From Gavia stellata (lineage: Eukaryota; Chordata; Aves; Gaviiformes; Gaviidae): a stretch of DNA of 64,000 bases. The DNA lies in assembly GCF_030936135.1 (NCBI RefSeq), contig NC_082612.1:15669001-15733000 (forward strand). The letters are read 5' to 3'. Shown one piece after another: positions 1 through 15,258 of the stretch; the stretch's first letter is position 1; every line of letters begins with the position of its first letter. The notes beneath the pieces were generated by a model, which was not told where the DNA came from, did no database searches, and was given only the letters and a program-made list of their open reading frames with translations. Position numbers and translations under genes: made by a program.

Positions 1-1084
1 ATTTAAGCAAGTCCAGCAGATGTGATAAAGACACAAGGCCACGTTATAGAAGATAGCACAAACGTGCAAGCAAGATAAGCCCATTATCTAGCCCAACAAA
101 TGCCCATAAAGTTAAAGTCTCTTTCTTTTTACTTCAGTGTAGCTCAGTAAGCTATAAAATCCAGGAAAAGCAGCATACTGCAACCAGAAGAAGATACAAT
201 TCAAGAAGAATTTATCTCAGTAAATGCTAAAGTAGACATGGACAGAAGAATACATGCATTAAGATCATAAGCACTTTCTTTCTGGAATCAGTGATGACAG
301 AAACCAAGACGAATATGACGCTATCTGACTAGCCTAGGTTTAGTTGTAAGCAGCGCTGGCCAAAAACTGCATTTAATACAGTATATTTAAGATCCAGTAA
401 TATATGTGGTAGAAAAGGAATGACAAGGAGGAATATAAAGGGATCTTCTGCAAATACAGTCAAGTAGATACCAAAGCTAGAAGTGGAAAAGCTTTAGAAA
501 CTACACGACTTGTGATATTTTTGAGAAGTGGGAAATGACAAGTAAGTTCTGTGGCAAAGAGTTTATTTTAATGGAACAGCAGTAAAAGAAATGACACAGT
601 GGAAGCATTTTGTGTGGTCCTGTTCGTATTTTCACTGGATAGACAGAGTGCTGATTCCGCCATAAGCTTTTATTAACAGCCAAATCCGACAAAATGTGAT
701 TTTAAGCTAAAATATATACATATATAAATTGTTTATTATTTAAATTTCAAAACAAGCATAGCATTCAGACTAAGAACTAAGCTCTTGCCAGTTTTATAGA
801 ACATAACACTACGAAGGTTATGTATCAGTCTAAACATTTTCTCAGTGTACTATGATGAGAAAACAGTTAAGGTCTTCACACACACAAACACACACCCTTT
901 TTTAAACATACTCCTCCCTCAAAAGTTTGCTTTTGGGGGGTTACAGAAATGAAATGCAATGCTTAATTCTTAAATCACAATTTTTCTACTCTCAGTTGGC
1001 TTCACATTCTAAGCAAATTTTGCCAACAGCCAAACGTTCAAGAACTTAAACCACTCAAGAATGTACGAATGGCAGCAAAGAAAA

Positions 1085-1210
1085 CCACAAGGTCCATTTA
1101 GTTCAACAACCTGTCCCTGACAGGAGCCCCTGGGAAGTATCCACCGGGTCCTTACATATTTTCAAGCACTTCCTTGTGCTTTGGAGGGTGCTCTGAACAG
1201 CATCCTCTCC
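1085..1210. repeat. Possible degenerate CR1/L3-like fragment
   Basis: The stretch beginning AAGGTCCATTTAGTTC and running through CCTGTCCCTGACAGGAGCCCC resembles, from memory, the 'ggtccatctagcccagtatcctgtc' phrase seen in amniote CR1-type elements. The match is short and diverged, so orientation and limits are uncertain. A repeat-library alignment would decide it. Confidence 0.3.
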
Positions 1211-4200
1211 ACTTCCTCCTCCTCCCATCTTTGATACTTTGAACCTAATACCCCTTCCTTTTATCACATTTGTTGTGCCCTGCAGTCACTTTGTTTCTCC
1301 AAGCTTTTGTTTCCCTTAGCCCTTCCTCCTCATCCAAGAAAAAAGTTCTTTGGTCTTACCAGGGCTTGACACCATCCTGTTCCTAAAAAGGAACTGGTGT
1401 AGACCAATACCAGTAAGCAAATATCTACAGAAGAGTGTAAGAGGACAAGCACGTAATGGTATTTCACCCAGTACTACAGAAATCTCCAACAATTTATGGC
1501 CTATGTCTTTTGTATTTCATAATCTTCAATGGATTTGTTCAGTCACGTTTAGAAACCATGCAAGCTTTAAATGCCTACAACCTGCTGCAGTCAGGAGCTG
1601 CACAACTTATACCGTTTTGAGAACAACATTCTTTTATTTATTTTGAACTTCTAATCTGCTGACATAATTTAACATCCTCTCATTCTTGGACTGAAAAAGA
1701 CATTGGGGGGGAAATAAAATCAATCCCTACTCACTCCATGGTATTCATGATTTTAATCCGTTAATTTGACAGCATTCAGTTTTTAGCAGACTGCTTTTTA
1801 ACAGGTGTGTGAAACCAGAAATTACATTCAATGGAGAGATAGTCTTGAGGTAACACTCCTCTATCCCAACTCACCCATCCAGATGGTAATAGGAGCTAAC
1901 ATGAAATAGATGGGGAAAATACTTTCTCTGCCTTAATTATCTTCCAGGGTGAAATGACATATTTTCCTTTTTTTTTTTTTTTGCTGTGTTCATTTTGGTT
2001 TGAGTGCTTCAGGACCATTGGAGCACAAAAAGGCTCTCTGTATGATCAGATTTGTCTTTGTCAAGTACTTCCTTGTCTTCAGCAGAGCTTTTGGGTTTAG
2101 GAGGTTCGGAGTTTAGAAACTCCTGATAGCTCTAATGTGCAGTATTAAGTCTTGTTTTTGAAGGCCAGATAGATGTTCCAACCATCTTTATTGTCTTAAA
2201 GTACAAACCTCACATACTTTATCTATCTAGCAAAGAGAACCTTGCATGACAGAAGATAATGGCTTTTAACAGTTTTGAATAGATTGGGCAGGTCACAGCA
2301 TACACCAGGAATCAAGAACCATCAATTAGCCCAAAAAGGCCTGCAGTAGTGAAGGTAAGCCTGGGCTGAAACCCAGTGAAAAGCTGGGGAGGGTAAGAAA
2401 GAAGAAAGAAAAAAGTTTAATAATGACAGAGCCTGAAAAACAAGAGCATGAATAAATCTGGCTCACACAAGTAGTTAAAGAGAACTGGGCAGGAGGAGTG
2501 TACTTTGCTTCTTTTATTACCATACAGACGGCACGCTAGGGAAGCGGATTCACAGCATGGTGCTACAGACGGTGGTAGGTTAAAACTGTAAGCGAGCTAG
2601 CTCTGTGACAGTGCTAATCTAGCATTAATCCCAGGTGTAAGCTATAAACAAGTATAAAAGAACTGAGGTATTTCCAATACAAATGCCCTGGACGGACTAT
2701 ACCTATCTACTTCAACTAGTCTGAGGAAGCAAATAAATTATTTTAAGAACTCTTTGACTCTATAAACCCCAAATAAAAATAGCTCTTCTACTGTAGTGAA
2801 GCTTAGCTAGTTACTATAGAGAACAAATTTTAAAGCAAGTGGGAAGGTGCACAGAAAGTGACAAAGCATATTGCCCAGAAGACGATACTTGGTGAAATGC
2901 GAAACATTACCCAGGGTTAATTCCCTCACAAATCTCTTCTGAGTTTCTCAAACCTTAGCCAAATTGCAACTCTTAGCTGAAATTTCCCATACCAGCTGTC
3001 TGCCTCAGGCTGAATTTATTTTGGAAAACTCCAGCCAAAACTATTCAGCCATTTCAGAGAAATACTCTCACAATCTTTTATTTGGAAACTTTTAGCACTC
3101 TAATGCTTTGCAGTAGAGTTTCTGAAATTAGATGGGAAAGGAGAGAGAATAGAAGATATACCTATAATCATTTACGAAAGTCTGCCCAGTTTTGGCCAAG
3201 CCTAAAAATGTACACACCCCATAGAACAATCCTGAACATGACTTGTGTGAAGCTGTAGAGCAAAGTCAACCTTTTGCTATAATAGCTGCTTCCAAGTATT
3301 GTATCTTTGGGCTGGACTGACTTTTATAACCAAAAGCAGGAAAAACTCTCCCCTGTGCTCTCAATAATCTCATCACCATGCTACTTCAGCAGGACAGGGA
3401 GAGAGCTGACAGGGAGAATACGTATTATGCAGTATGGGGAGAAAGCACACTGTATTAGTTGGGACTAGCTGGGAAAGGAAGGAAAATCTTCAGGATTGCG
3501 GGGAGGAAAAAAACAGGAAAATAAGGGGATTTGGGGGGAAAACTGAGGAAACAGGTATTGGGTGAGAAAAATTATTACTTAACAGGATACAAAATGCTGC
3601 AGCAGTGAATCGGGAAAGGAACAGAGACAGATGAGAGCTCTGGGGAAGGAGAATGGGAGTGAGGTGATAACTAAAGGCTAGGATGGGAAAGCACCCAGAC
3701 TTGGAGATGAGCCTGGGCCCAGTTTGAAGACTGCGGAGGAAACAAGCACTGCGAATGGGTGAAGCAGAGTCCAGAGATGATGACTTCTAGAGCAAGAAAT
3801 TTAGGGCTGCCACCAGAAGCCAGAGAAATGGACTATGTGAATGCAAGCTTTCGTCCCTAATATAAGTGAATTACATTGGTTTTAATTCAAAGATTATTAT
3901 TTTTTTTTTTTTAAACAGGTCAACTCTTTAATAGAATAGAATGGATGATGCAAGCGAACCTCTGCCTTCAGCAACATCTGAGAACACTAAGTACTTCAGA
4001 AAACCTAAACCAGGGGTTTCAGGGTAAATACTCCAAGAAACAGACAATTAGTGATCACCTACGAAAATATTCAAGTGACTTTGCTAGAAACATTGTGTGA
4101 GAAGCTAAAGATGGAGTCCAACTTTCCAGAACAGCAATCTGTCTTAATCAAAAAAACACGTTCTCCCTTTCTGCAAGACTTCACCTCATTCACTCTATAC

Positions 4201-7200
4201 TTTTCAAATTTCCAGATGAGCCAGAGGTAGACTCCTTTCACTATGCTATTTTGATTCATTCCTAAAACAAGGTGGGGAAAAAGAATATGTAATTATAGAA
4301 AGACCGCATCATAATTTAAGGGAAGAGGATTACACAAACAATGTAGATAATCCGAGTTTTTGACAACATAGATAAACCCAATTGTCAATTCAACCTTTGC
4401 AAGATACTTGTATCAATCTTTTTTTCATTCAATACGCATAACCTGACTCTCTCCTCACTTACACTGCTCCACCGGTTTAATGAGGTTGCCCTTGCTTTAT
4501 GTTAACGTAAGCGCACAATTAATTCTTCTATCTGAAAGGAATGAAAACTACAGTATCTGGGGAAAAGCAGTCTAAACAGATATTTGATGGGAATTATATA
4601 CTCAGAAAACAGTTATTTCTGAGAGATCAAGAGATGACACCAACACTTTGTTGGTAAATACCAAAGACAAATCACGTGCTGTTTTTTCAGGTACACCCAG
4701 ATAAACTACCTCTTTTTAGAAGTACCACTACTTGATAACAAGCCTTCATAAAATCTGAAAAAGAAGAAAAAATCAGACAGGGAAGAATCAAACACAAATT
4801 GCTACTGGAGGTAGAAAAAGGAGGCTAGGGAAAAAGACAAAAACTAATATGAAAAATTATTTTTGGATTACCTACATCACTGCTTTATTGTGGGGTTTTG
4901 AAAAACCACATTGAATAAAAGTATGAAAATACAGTAGGATTGGGTATGTAGGATAGAGCAAGGAGATGTGGTACATGTGCTTCCACTGAGGTTTACAGAT
5001 CTACATACTAGAAAGATATAGAATAACTTGCAACTTAGTTGAGAAGCAACACAAAAAATAAATCAAGAATCTCTCCTGCTTTTTCAGTATGTTGAAGGAT
5101 AGAAAATTAAACATAATGAAGGTGTACATAACTCATATTGAAAGATTAGCTAACTCTACTAGAAGATTAACAATAGCCCATAAGCATTTCCACAGACTAA
5201 GATTTTGGTTTAAAATTTTGCCCCTTTAAACCAATGACCACATTGGTGGTTTTCCAATAGAAAATGTACCTTTAGAAAGTGCTCTAATTCTCCACTGTCA
5301 CCTGACAAATAATGGGAAATAATATCTGCAACAGACAGAACAGATAAAGCATCATGTTTGAAATATTTAAGACTAGTCTTAATTAAAAGCCAGAGAATAA
5401 GCTTTAATACTGAATATAAGCTATCACAAGATCCCAGCCTAGCAGTAGGTATCATACTAAACATGACATTGGGTTTTAAAACAAAAAAGAAAAAAAAAAA
5501 ATCACACCAAGCAGAACATGAGAACATTAAAGACAATTGAAGGATTAGATTGTGTGGGCTTAGTTGTTCGAAAGAGTAGAAATTCTCTTCAGAAATTAAA
5601 AATTCTACCCTGAAGGACTAGAATAAACACCTATTTATTTTACAACTGATTATCAATGGCAGGACAGCAACCTGGAGCAGTTATGTAGAAAAACAGACAA
5701 ATAATACCTTTCTGAAAGAGCAGTAAGAGTTTATAGTTCACGTTTTACTTGAAAACTCTAAGTTTAAACAGAGCAAGAAATAAGTTTTTAAAGGACACGC
5801 ACAAATGCAGAAAACAAGACAATTCTCATGAGGTGTTTTTCAATTAAAATGCCTAGACATTACTTGTTTGTAAATTCATTTCTTGTCATGACAGTGTTGT
5901 TCTAGGGTGAATAAGAATCAATTTTACAGACTTTCTCCTCTGCTGCTTCAGTTTACATGAAGCTCCAGTACAAAAATACAGTAAATATTGAAATGAAACA
6001 GCCATTAGCTATTTCATTTGGTCAATTCTATACGCTAGATATTGTCCCCCAGGCAATATTGCCGTCTTATACTCAAGAAACCTAGGTAACTCCTTTCATT
6101 AAATACTCATTTTAGTTTACTAGCACCTGCAGTTAGAAGGACATGAGTTTTTCATTATAAATCTCATTTTGCTTGAATTGATTAATTAGCTAAATTTATG
6201 TTTGCTTTAAATTTTTTTACTCAAGTTATAAGCATTAATTCATTTGGGGGTTATTTCCCTTAATTAAAGAATAAATTCATGAAAAGTAGAGAATTAAATT
6301 GTTCTTACTAGCTTGGTTTCAGTAACCAAGATCATTCAAGGAATTCCATATAGTTCTCTCAGTGAGCTTTTTACTGATATGGAATATCAGGCTGTCTGTA
6401 GAGCCCAAACCCAGTGCTCTTCCTTCTCAGCTTGCATTAGTTCAACTGCCAAACTTCAGTGAGCAGTTGGATCTTTCAAAAGTAGCAGTGAAATGTTTAA
6501 GCACTACTAATGCTAAAAGACACCTCCTAGCTCTATATGCAGGAACAGCAAGACTACTGCCTCCATGCCCACCCTTACCTGTAAGCCAAGTCACTCATCA
6601 CAACCCATCCCACCAGCGGTTACTACCAGGCTGGTATGCCAATTACACAAGTCAATTATCCCATACGCTGGAAACCAATCCCTAACTCAATCAAAATCAA
6701 GTGATAGTTTATATAAATTGTGTTTGTAAATCAGCCTGTCTTGCCTGGGGCAGGGGGAACCCAAACCCAAAAACCACACTGTTAGCTCAGCTGCCACATC
6801 TAAGTCACCATTGGGCTTTCCTGAAGATGGTGGAAGATAACCAGTTATCAACAGTGTGATAATGGTAGCCATCTTCAGTCAACACTAGAACTGAAGCCAT
6901 AGCCATAAACTGTCTCGAAACTTAGTGTTGTGGAGCTCTGATGCTCTCATATTACCCAAGGAATTTTTACCTTCCGATTTTAAAAGATTTCAACAAATGA
7001 CATGTTCAACACTACATTGCATATGTGTCTGGAATTTATTCCTAAAGGAGTTTTGTATATTGAAAGAAGCATTTGAGAAAAACTTTCAAAACTACTCCAG
7101 GTCAGTCTGTTTTTATCTACATAACAGGGAACTCACTGGTCCCATTTAATTTGCTTGAATTAAAGTATTAAATATTGGCTTAACTGTTCCCTACTATAAT

Positions 7201-10200
7201 TAACAGTGGTAATTCACTTCAGTGGGATCAGAGTTCAGATATTTAATGCTTTCAGTGATACCAAACTTACTTTCTCATTTCATACATAATTATGTCTGGA
7301 TTATATCCTCTAGCAGCATCCAGTATTAGCATCATTTTTGTTACTTGGGGTTTTTTCCCTCATCTTCCATTAAACTAAACCACGCTAATACTTTTGACTG
7401 GCTGCAAGAAATGTTTATTCTTTGGTGCAAATGGAGAAACTGTCACAGTTAATTGTTAGACTGACGTAAAACAGCTTGTTGAAATGTCAGCCTGGAACTA
7501 CGGCAAATATGTCACATGAAGGATTACTTAAAATTTACCTCAATGAACAATGTTTAATGATGGTTTATACAGTTTTATAAAAGTACCCTAACACCTTCCT
7601 GATCTAAAACAGAACACTTAAGTATTCCAAACCAACAGCAGACCACCCAATACCTTTGCCTGGAAGCCTCAGCAATCCCATCTTTGGAGGACAGTGTACA
7701 TACTCTTAATACTACAAAGATTCTACTTTCATTTAGATTATTATCTCTTGCTCCAGCAAAAACCTCTGCCATTTAATGAAAGAACAAAATCATGTGGTAG
7801 TTAAATATTAAATAAGCAGCTATTTTTGTGTCTACCTGCAAAGGAATGCAAAGCATTCTTGTAATCAATCAAACAATCGGTGTTGAATAACCATTTACAT
7901 ATAATGACAAAATTCAGGAGTAAGAGTCTAAAGGTTACCACTGATTAAACAAGTCAGGCTCTCGAAGCACAGCATTCTACTGTATGTTACAACCATGTAC
8001 TCTTCAGAGCGCCATGTGTTCATTTCCCCCATGTAGGCAAGCATGTGCTGATGTCAGTCTAGGGTCACTCCAATGATCCCAAAGAATTCTGATGCATTCT
8101 AGTTAAGCTGCAGAGCTGGACAGTAAATTCAAGAAAAGTATCTACTAAAAGTCATCTCCATAATTCATTCACCAACCAAAACACAGAACAGCAATGATGA
8201 CCAATTATTCTTCCAGAGTTAGATCTGGCATAGCAACAAACTCTCGCTTTTTGTATTACTAATCCAGATCCATCCTGAAAATAGGAGTTATAGAAAAATC
8301 CACTGGTCATTTTGAAACAGAGACACACATATAGGGTTGACAATATCTAAAGTCTTCAGGATTTCCCGAGAAGTTTACTACACTAGCTTCTGACTCTCCT
8401 TCTTACTTCATAGGATATCATGTAATTCAGCTGTAATTACTAGGTCCGGCCTTGTCACCCTGACTTACTGCAAGTAGCACTCTGCTCTGTAGCTAGCCCA
8501 ACTTACTTCACAAGGTGGGGCTATAAATTGCCTGAGCATCTGCTCCACTTTCAGTTCGACTCAAGACTATTACAATTATTGCTGACTATTGCTTTGAGAG
8601 GTGTGGATTTTTCAAGCAATGGCCTGCTGCCTAGAGATGCAGCTGACTTTGTATTAGGTGAAGCGATGATTTGTTTGCCTTCCCAATAACCGGTAGCTCT
8701 CCATGGTCCTTCAGTCTCTTCAATCGCTTCAGTTATTACACACAAGTTCATGTGGTTTTGCTAATCAGTACTGGCAATCTGGACATCTGGCTCTCTCTCT
8801 AGTGTATAAACAGATTTCAAGCCTAAATCATGTTTCAATTACTTCCCTTAAACTATTGCAACACAGATGAAGAAAACAAGTCCCAAGAGTAAGACTCACT
8901 TCAGTTCTTGATCTCTCATACTTTTTTCATGTCAGATTAAGCCTTTGATTCTCAGAAAACTACCTACATGCCAACTGTTCAGTAAACACCTAGTCTGATA
9001 GTCTTCATGTTGTGTAATCAATAACTTGAGCCTGAATTAGAGCTCCAAGCACCCCACAGCTTAGTAGCATGCCCATTTGTGAAGACTAGGGCAACTACAG
9101 AATTAGGCAGCAAGCGATACTGTAAGCAGGTCACTCATGTCTAAGTAACTGAGGGTCTGGGCGAGAGCCATGTGAAGTCTAATATACAGAGTAGCTATAA
9201 AAAAATTTAAAAATCAATAGAAGTCCAGTATTCTACATTTACACAAAACAAAATGTGGAAAATGGCATGTACACAGATCTTCGAGCCAGGCTGCTAGCTA
9301 TTATCAACCTCATGTCAAGTATCCCATATAAAATGTGAGGTAGCTTATCCCTCTTTCACTAAAGAGCACACTATGTCTTTTTGGTATGGTAAGAGCAAGC
9401 ACCAAGGCAGCAACTGAAGAGCTTCAGTTGTGCACCTATAGACACAGTGTTGGCAAAAGGTATTTCCCCTACAGATTGAACTAGAACAGCAAAACCGAGA
9501 ATATAGTTTAAACTTTAAAATGGAATTACATGCAGAAATTGCATTACTGCGAAATTTGTCTTTAAAACAGTATGATTATCTGAAAATCTGCTTCGCAGTG
9601 AAAGAGAAGATAGACAAAGGAGACATGGCTTCAACTTCTAGCTCTGCCAGAGACTGCCTATGCAAGCTTAAGCAAAACACAAATGTTTTGCTGTTCCCCA
9701 TTTTAGAAACCAGGAGCAGCAAAATCCTCTTTTCTCCCTCTCCTATCATCCGCCTGTTTTGTTTACACTGCAGTACTAAGACGACACACAGACATGACTT
9801 TGTAAAAACACAGTTACTCTCATTCATTTCAACAGGAGTTCCTCCAGATCCCGGTCACTCACTTACCTCCCTCTTCTTAGTGTCTACAAAAGAGAATTAA
9901 GTCAAGGTTTAATGTAAAGAAAGGCTTTTTCACTTACGCTAGGAATCAAATTTCTGTTGTGCGAGGCAGAAAGGCCTAGTGTGGTATCTTCCAAAAAAAC
10001 TTTTAAAACGCCTAAATTACTACTATTTGAAGTGATGATTCAGATCACTGCCAAGTCATGATTTCTTAGAACAAATACATCTTCCATTTTGCCTGTCACT
10101 TATTTCAATACTACCTTAATCTTATACTACTTCAATATGTATCAGTTTCTCGTACAAGACAAAAAGAGAAAGACTACTTAGCAACAACAGCTTAGATGAC

Positions 10201-10403
10201 AAAACAAAAGGTATGGAAAACACAATCCGGTAATCAAGGAGTGATATTTGCTATATAATACAGCTAATCATAGCAATTCACATACAAAATACTAATAGTC
10301 TGTTATTTATCCCTTTTTATGGTACTCTAGTTTTCCAGTAAGTCCCTTTAGGATTATAAACTCCTGCCTGCTTTGACAGTGAGGGACAATGCTACAGCTA
10401 TTT

Positions 10404-10438
10404 GGGGGGGGGTGTGTGTGTGTGTGTGTGTGTGTGTG
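10404..10438. repeat. G run followed by (GT)13 microsatellite
   Basis: A run of nine G runs directly into an uninterrupted GT dinucleotide tract of about 13 units (10412-10437). It is a simple sequence repeat in intergenic DNA and is likely to vary in length between individuals. Confidence 0.95.
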
Positions 10439-12533
10439 GAATCCACATTGCACAAGTTAAACAAGATGATTCCTACCTTTCATTTCTCATCTACCCTGTA
10501 ATTCTGCTTTTGATACTGCAATTAAACATAAAAGTTTAAGATATACTTTTACACCTCGTCTGAAGTTACAAAACTGCCAACTTTTCAGCCATGGTGCAAC
10601 CTGAAATTCTCTTTAATATTAGCAAGTGAAGAAAATGTAAAAAATGCAGAATTTAAAAGACTGAGGTAAAGGCATCATGAGGTAACACTACTAGTCAGAC
10701 TACAACAAAAATTTGAAAACCTAAGACTTAAAAGTAACTGTAACTCAATATGCAAAAGGACCTAACCCAATACTCTGTTGAAATTAGTGAGTACTATTCC
10801 ATCGACTTTACCAGAAAACAAGTAAATTAAGTGCTCATCCACTTACCAGAGGGCATTTTCAAAAAAGCAAAGCAGGCTTTAGAGATGGTGTTCTGAGTCT
10901 TAACTTGGAATTTTTCTATAAATCATTGTTAAACAACAGAAGTTCATGCCTTACTAGCTTTTATAAATATCTCTGTAGTTCCCTCCTTTTTTCACTTTAG
11001 TCACAAGGGACTATAAGTTATCAAATATTTTAAGGTACAGCCACAGTAGGCCATCACAGAATAAAGGTGGCCTCCTGGCTACCTCTCCTCTCCCAAATAC
11101 CATTGTTCAGTTTCTTGGATAGTTGCTACCTGATAAACTAGCCAATTTTGATAGTGCTACAGTAATAACAAAATCATCCACTATAATCTTAGTCTACAGC
11201 TGGAGAAAAGCACCAGTGGAAAGAAGGTGTTTCTTATAGACAAGGTTTGTAAAAACAAATTGTGAAATTACTTATGGGTCTGCTGGGAAAGTATTGTGAT
11301 TTGGGGTAGGGGAAAACAGCCAAAGCCTCTGAAACATCTTTCACATAGGGACATACCTCTAGTATACTGCTCGGAGAATTGTTTTAGTAAAAACAGTTAC
11401 TCAGGAAGCATTTAACCTTTATTAGCCTAAAGTATTGGTCATTATTGAATACAAATATAAACCCGCTTCCCCTCTCTAAAAACTTTAGATTGGACATGTC
11501 GCTGACTTGAATTCAATTCTAAATTTTGAATATCTTCAGTTACTAGTCAGCTTGCTAAAAACAATGCTAAGACTGTATGTTTCCATCTGACAAACAGGCT
11601 TTTCTGAGCATACACCTTGTAAAATTTTTAAAGTTTTATAAAAGCTCTCTTTCTTCTATGGACCAAAATTATTTAAGATCAGTTGTCCTTGTAAGAGTAA
11701 GTACTCCTTACTCTTTCATATTTGGAGAAGCAAGCCAAAATACTTACATAACTACCCTAAGGTTTAGGCACAGGGTTACAATTCTTAGCAAGCCACATTT
11801 GTGAATATCTGTTTATTTTTTCCTCATCACTTCGAAGCAGCATACTTGTTTGCTCATCATTAAAAAAAGTATGCTGTAAGCTGGCTACAAGCTGACAACC
11901 TGTGTCTTAGCACCCCCTGAAGTTAACATTTGTAAAACCACCTTGTAGGGCAAATAGGTCAACTGCTGACTTCATGCTTTTTAGAGACAGAGCTCTGTAT
12001 TCATTTCTACTGAGAAGCTAACAACAGGGACATACTAAAGACTACAGATTCCCAGGGCTTGTCACCTTCCAAACAGCAGCCAAAGTGTGCATGGGGGAAA
12101 AAATAAAACAAAATAGTTACAAATGTAAGCTATTGTTAAAGGATGTGAAGGAAATTTCTTTTTCTGAGCAGGAAGTGAGTACAAAACACAAGTATATAGA
12201 GCTAAAAACGTTACTCCCCTTTTCACTAAAATCCTGCAAATTCATTATCAACACCAAGATAGTTCTAGTATTCCATCAGCACTATTTATACATGAGTCTA
12301 AGAAAGTTTATTTTTGTGTATTTTCACTGCAAAGGTAATTCATTCTGCCTTTTCTTTAGGTTTGCAATTTTGGATCTCTAGCACACATTAGCAGTTAACT
12401 GTAATTTACAGCACTTGTTGACACCTTCCAAAGAAGCATGTGGCTAGGCAATACATAATCTTTAACTAAATTAACATCACAAGAACTTTCTGTTCTCAAA
12501 CTCAGTCTTTGGAATAATCTGTAGGGTCAACAA

Positions 12534-12815
12534 TTTTGGTGCTTAGTCCCATAAGATTGCTCTTTCAAGTGATAAGATCCCAGACAATTGTGCATCTGAA
12601 AAAAATTAGCCAGAAAAAAGAAAGAAGCAGCAGCTGAACACAATGTATGTGTAGTAACTTCCTGCAATGATTTGGCAGACCAGTTTGTTTATCCCAATTC
12701 AAATACCAAGTACTATATTAATACACAAAGGCAGTAACTTGCTTTATTTTCAGACACAAACCTCTAAAATCTCACCACTTAAAAATCAGCAGCCTTATGG
12801 GACTAAGCACCAAAA
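12534..12815. repeat. Pair of perfect 22-bp inverted repeats, possible MITE or foldback relic
   Basis: The left arm at 12534-12555 and the right arm at 12794-12815 are exact reverse complements over 22 bases; the core of the left arm is GGTGCTTAGTCCCATAAG. Three more outer bases (AAC) also match after a 2-base mismatch. The 238-bp interior is AT-rich, has no long ORF and no obvious further pairing. The arrangement suits the terminal inverted repeats of a short non-autonomous DNA transposon, or an inverted duplication made by template switching. I could not assign a family or find a clear target-site duplication. A 22-bp perfect match at this spacing is not expected by chance. Confidence 0.6.
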
Positions 12816-15258
12816 ACGTTAAGAAAAAAACATACTTGCACAGACGTTAAATACCAATGCATCTACAATTGTTACGAAACAACATAGAAAAGATTGAAGA
12901 TGGATTTATAATGGCCACTGCACTTGTTTTCAAGTCCCACTGAATATCAGAGCAACACACAAACTGTGGTAATGAGTTTGGAGTTACTAGTTGTACTCTC
13001 CCTTTTAATCTACTCCCACCCTCATCATCATGACTCACTGTTCACTCCCACAGTCTTAGCACAGATTACTTGCTTCCACCCAATACTAAGAATATTTATT
13101 TCAAAGGGCCAAGGAAGGACCGAGGAACTAACTGTTTCACAGATGCAGTTTAGTGAACAGCCACAGAAGCATCTGAAGAGGCTCAAGCACAGAGATAATT
13201 TCTGGCAATAAAGTAGAAAAAAAAATATTGAACATGCAGCTTCAGACTGGATCTGCTGTTGATAGAAGTGTAATTACAGCCTTAACCTTTGAAGAGCTTG
13301 TGCACCTTAACATCTACTAAAAGACTGCATTAAATTTTATTTTTAAGTACCATTTCCCTCCCCAATGGTAAAGCTTAACATCATCCAGTTTAACATAGGT
13401 ATCATAGGTTCTTAAAACCACTTTAACACCATCTATGATTTCAGAGCAGCAGGACAAGTAGTCACACTAGGTTTCAGCTTATTCAACTACACTGTCAGGA
13501 ATAACATTTCTGAATTTTGGAGACCAATACTGGCACCTATCCTGCATGGACGTAGGAGCCCTGAAAAAAAAAACCACAATAAAAGCAGGAATAGCTCTGT
13601 AAAGATCCAAAAATGATGCATACTGAGGCAGGGCAGAAATAAGTAGAACAAGACTGTGCTGACAGGCCTGTTCCTAGTCTAGTGGATAATGTTCGTCATA
13701 CAGTAATATTACTTTGACTTCATTAGCCTAAAGATAATGGGTGCTGCTTTGAAATACATACCCTTAACATGGACACATTTAATACTTTATGCAACCCTTG
13801 AACTCCCACCTGAACCATTCTTGGGGATGGTTCATGCAGAATGTATTCATGTCCATTTCAAGGACTGGTCTTTTGTCAACTGATGAGAAAATAAATGCAT
13901 ATATTACTGAAGTACATAAATAATGTAGAGTCACATATAAGAAAAAAATACTTTAAAGTTTCTTCAAATCAAAGTATTTTAAGCATTACTGACCAGAGCT
14001 CAGAATTACCCCAGAATTATCTGTGGTGGAATCATTAAGTAGAGAACAGTGGCTTGACAATACAAAGCTGGGATGGATAACTGCAATCTTATCTTCTTGG
14101 AGAAAAAAAGGAAAATTGCATGCCTAATAATCTCCTGTCTTAAAAAAAACAATCTATCAATAACTTATCAACAAAATAACTAGATAAATTCAAGGGTTTT
14201 CTGGGGTTTTTTTGACAGAAAAATATGAAGTGGTAGATCAAAAGTACCAACTCTGCTTCAAATAAGTGAATAGGAATGTATAACTCCTTGACACTATATA
14301 ATAAAACCCACTGAACTGACAGACTTGGTGAAAAGCACGAGTTCAACCAGCTTCTGCTGAACAGGAATTCTGCTGTTGATACATCTTTTACACAGAAAGG
14401 TAAAGCACCATTAAGGTCCTCCTGAAATGATTGAATCCACATTTAAATAGAGAACTCAGGCTAGTCATGGACTTCTCCACAAGGAAATGCCCATTTTAAT
14501 TACCCTCCTAAAGACTGTGGAATTCAGCCAGAGGACAAAACTGTTCAGTAAACAACAGCTTACTTCATGAAGTATAAAAAGTATTTCAACAGCTGAATTT
14601 TTTTCCTTCTTTGACAACCTTCCCATTTTCCTCTATTTCACCTTCTTTCTCCTCTGGAGTATGATGTATCATTGCTTGATGAGCCTCCACTATTAGCCTT
14701 GCCTTGCTCACAATTAAAAAGAGTGTCAGAAGTTTTCCTTGGCTGAGACAAGTCTGGATTTACCATCAACTTTTATGGGGCTAGGAGGAAGAATGGGATT
14801 GATCAGTACTGAACATTTAAAAAGAAACTATTGTACCTCAACAGCCTCTCTTTCTAAAAATCTGGTTTTTTAAAAGGTGAAATAACTAGTGATTATGAGA
14901 CATCAGTGGAGGTGTTAAATATTCGTACACATAGCAAGTAGACAAAGCATATATTTTTCTTGCAATGTTCTTTACTTTAAAACACATGTTAAAAGAAACT
15001 CCATGCTATGAGTCTGAGATTACCTTGTGTTACACACTTGAGTTCTCAGTACTTTAGAAGGTGCACTGGACCTTCAGGTTCATTCCTACTGTTATTGCAT
15101 GATATTGGAGCATTCCTAACTCTCCTCCTGTTTTGGACAGCTATCACGTTTAGATGACCGATACTAAGTATGTCTATATTTATGTATATACTATATTGAG
15201 TAATACAGACAGATTCAGTTTTCTTTATGTCATTGTCATCTTCATTGCATTATGGGTC

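Noticed and set aside
9520-9900. 126-codon plus-strand ORF in the intergenic region
   Set aside because: There is no recognised homology and no clear exon boundaries, and an 83-codon frame is open on the opposite strand over the same bases.
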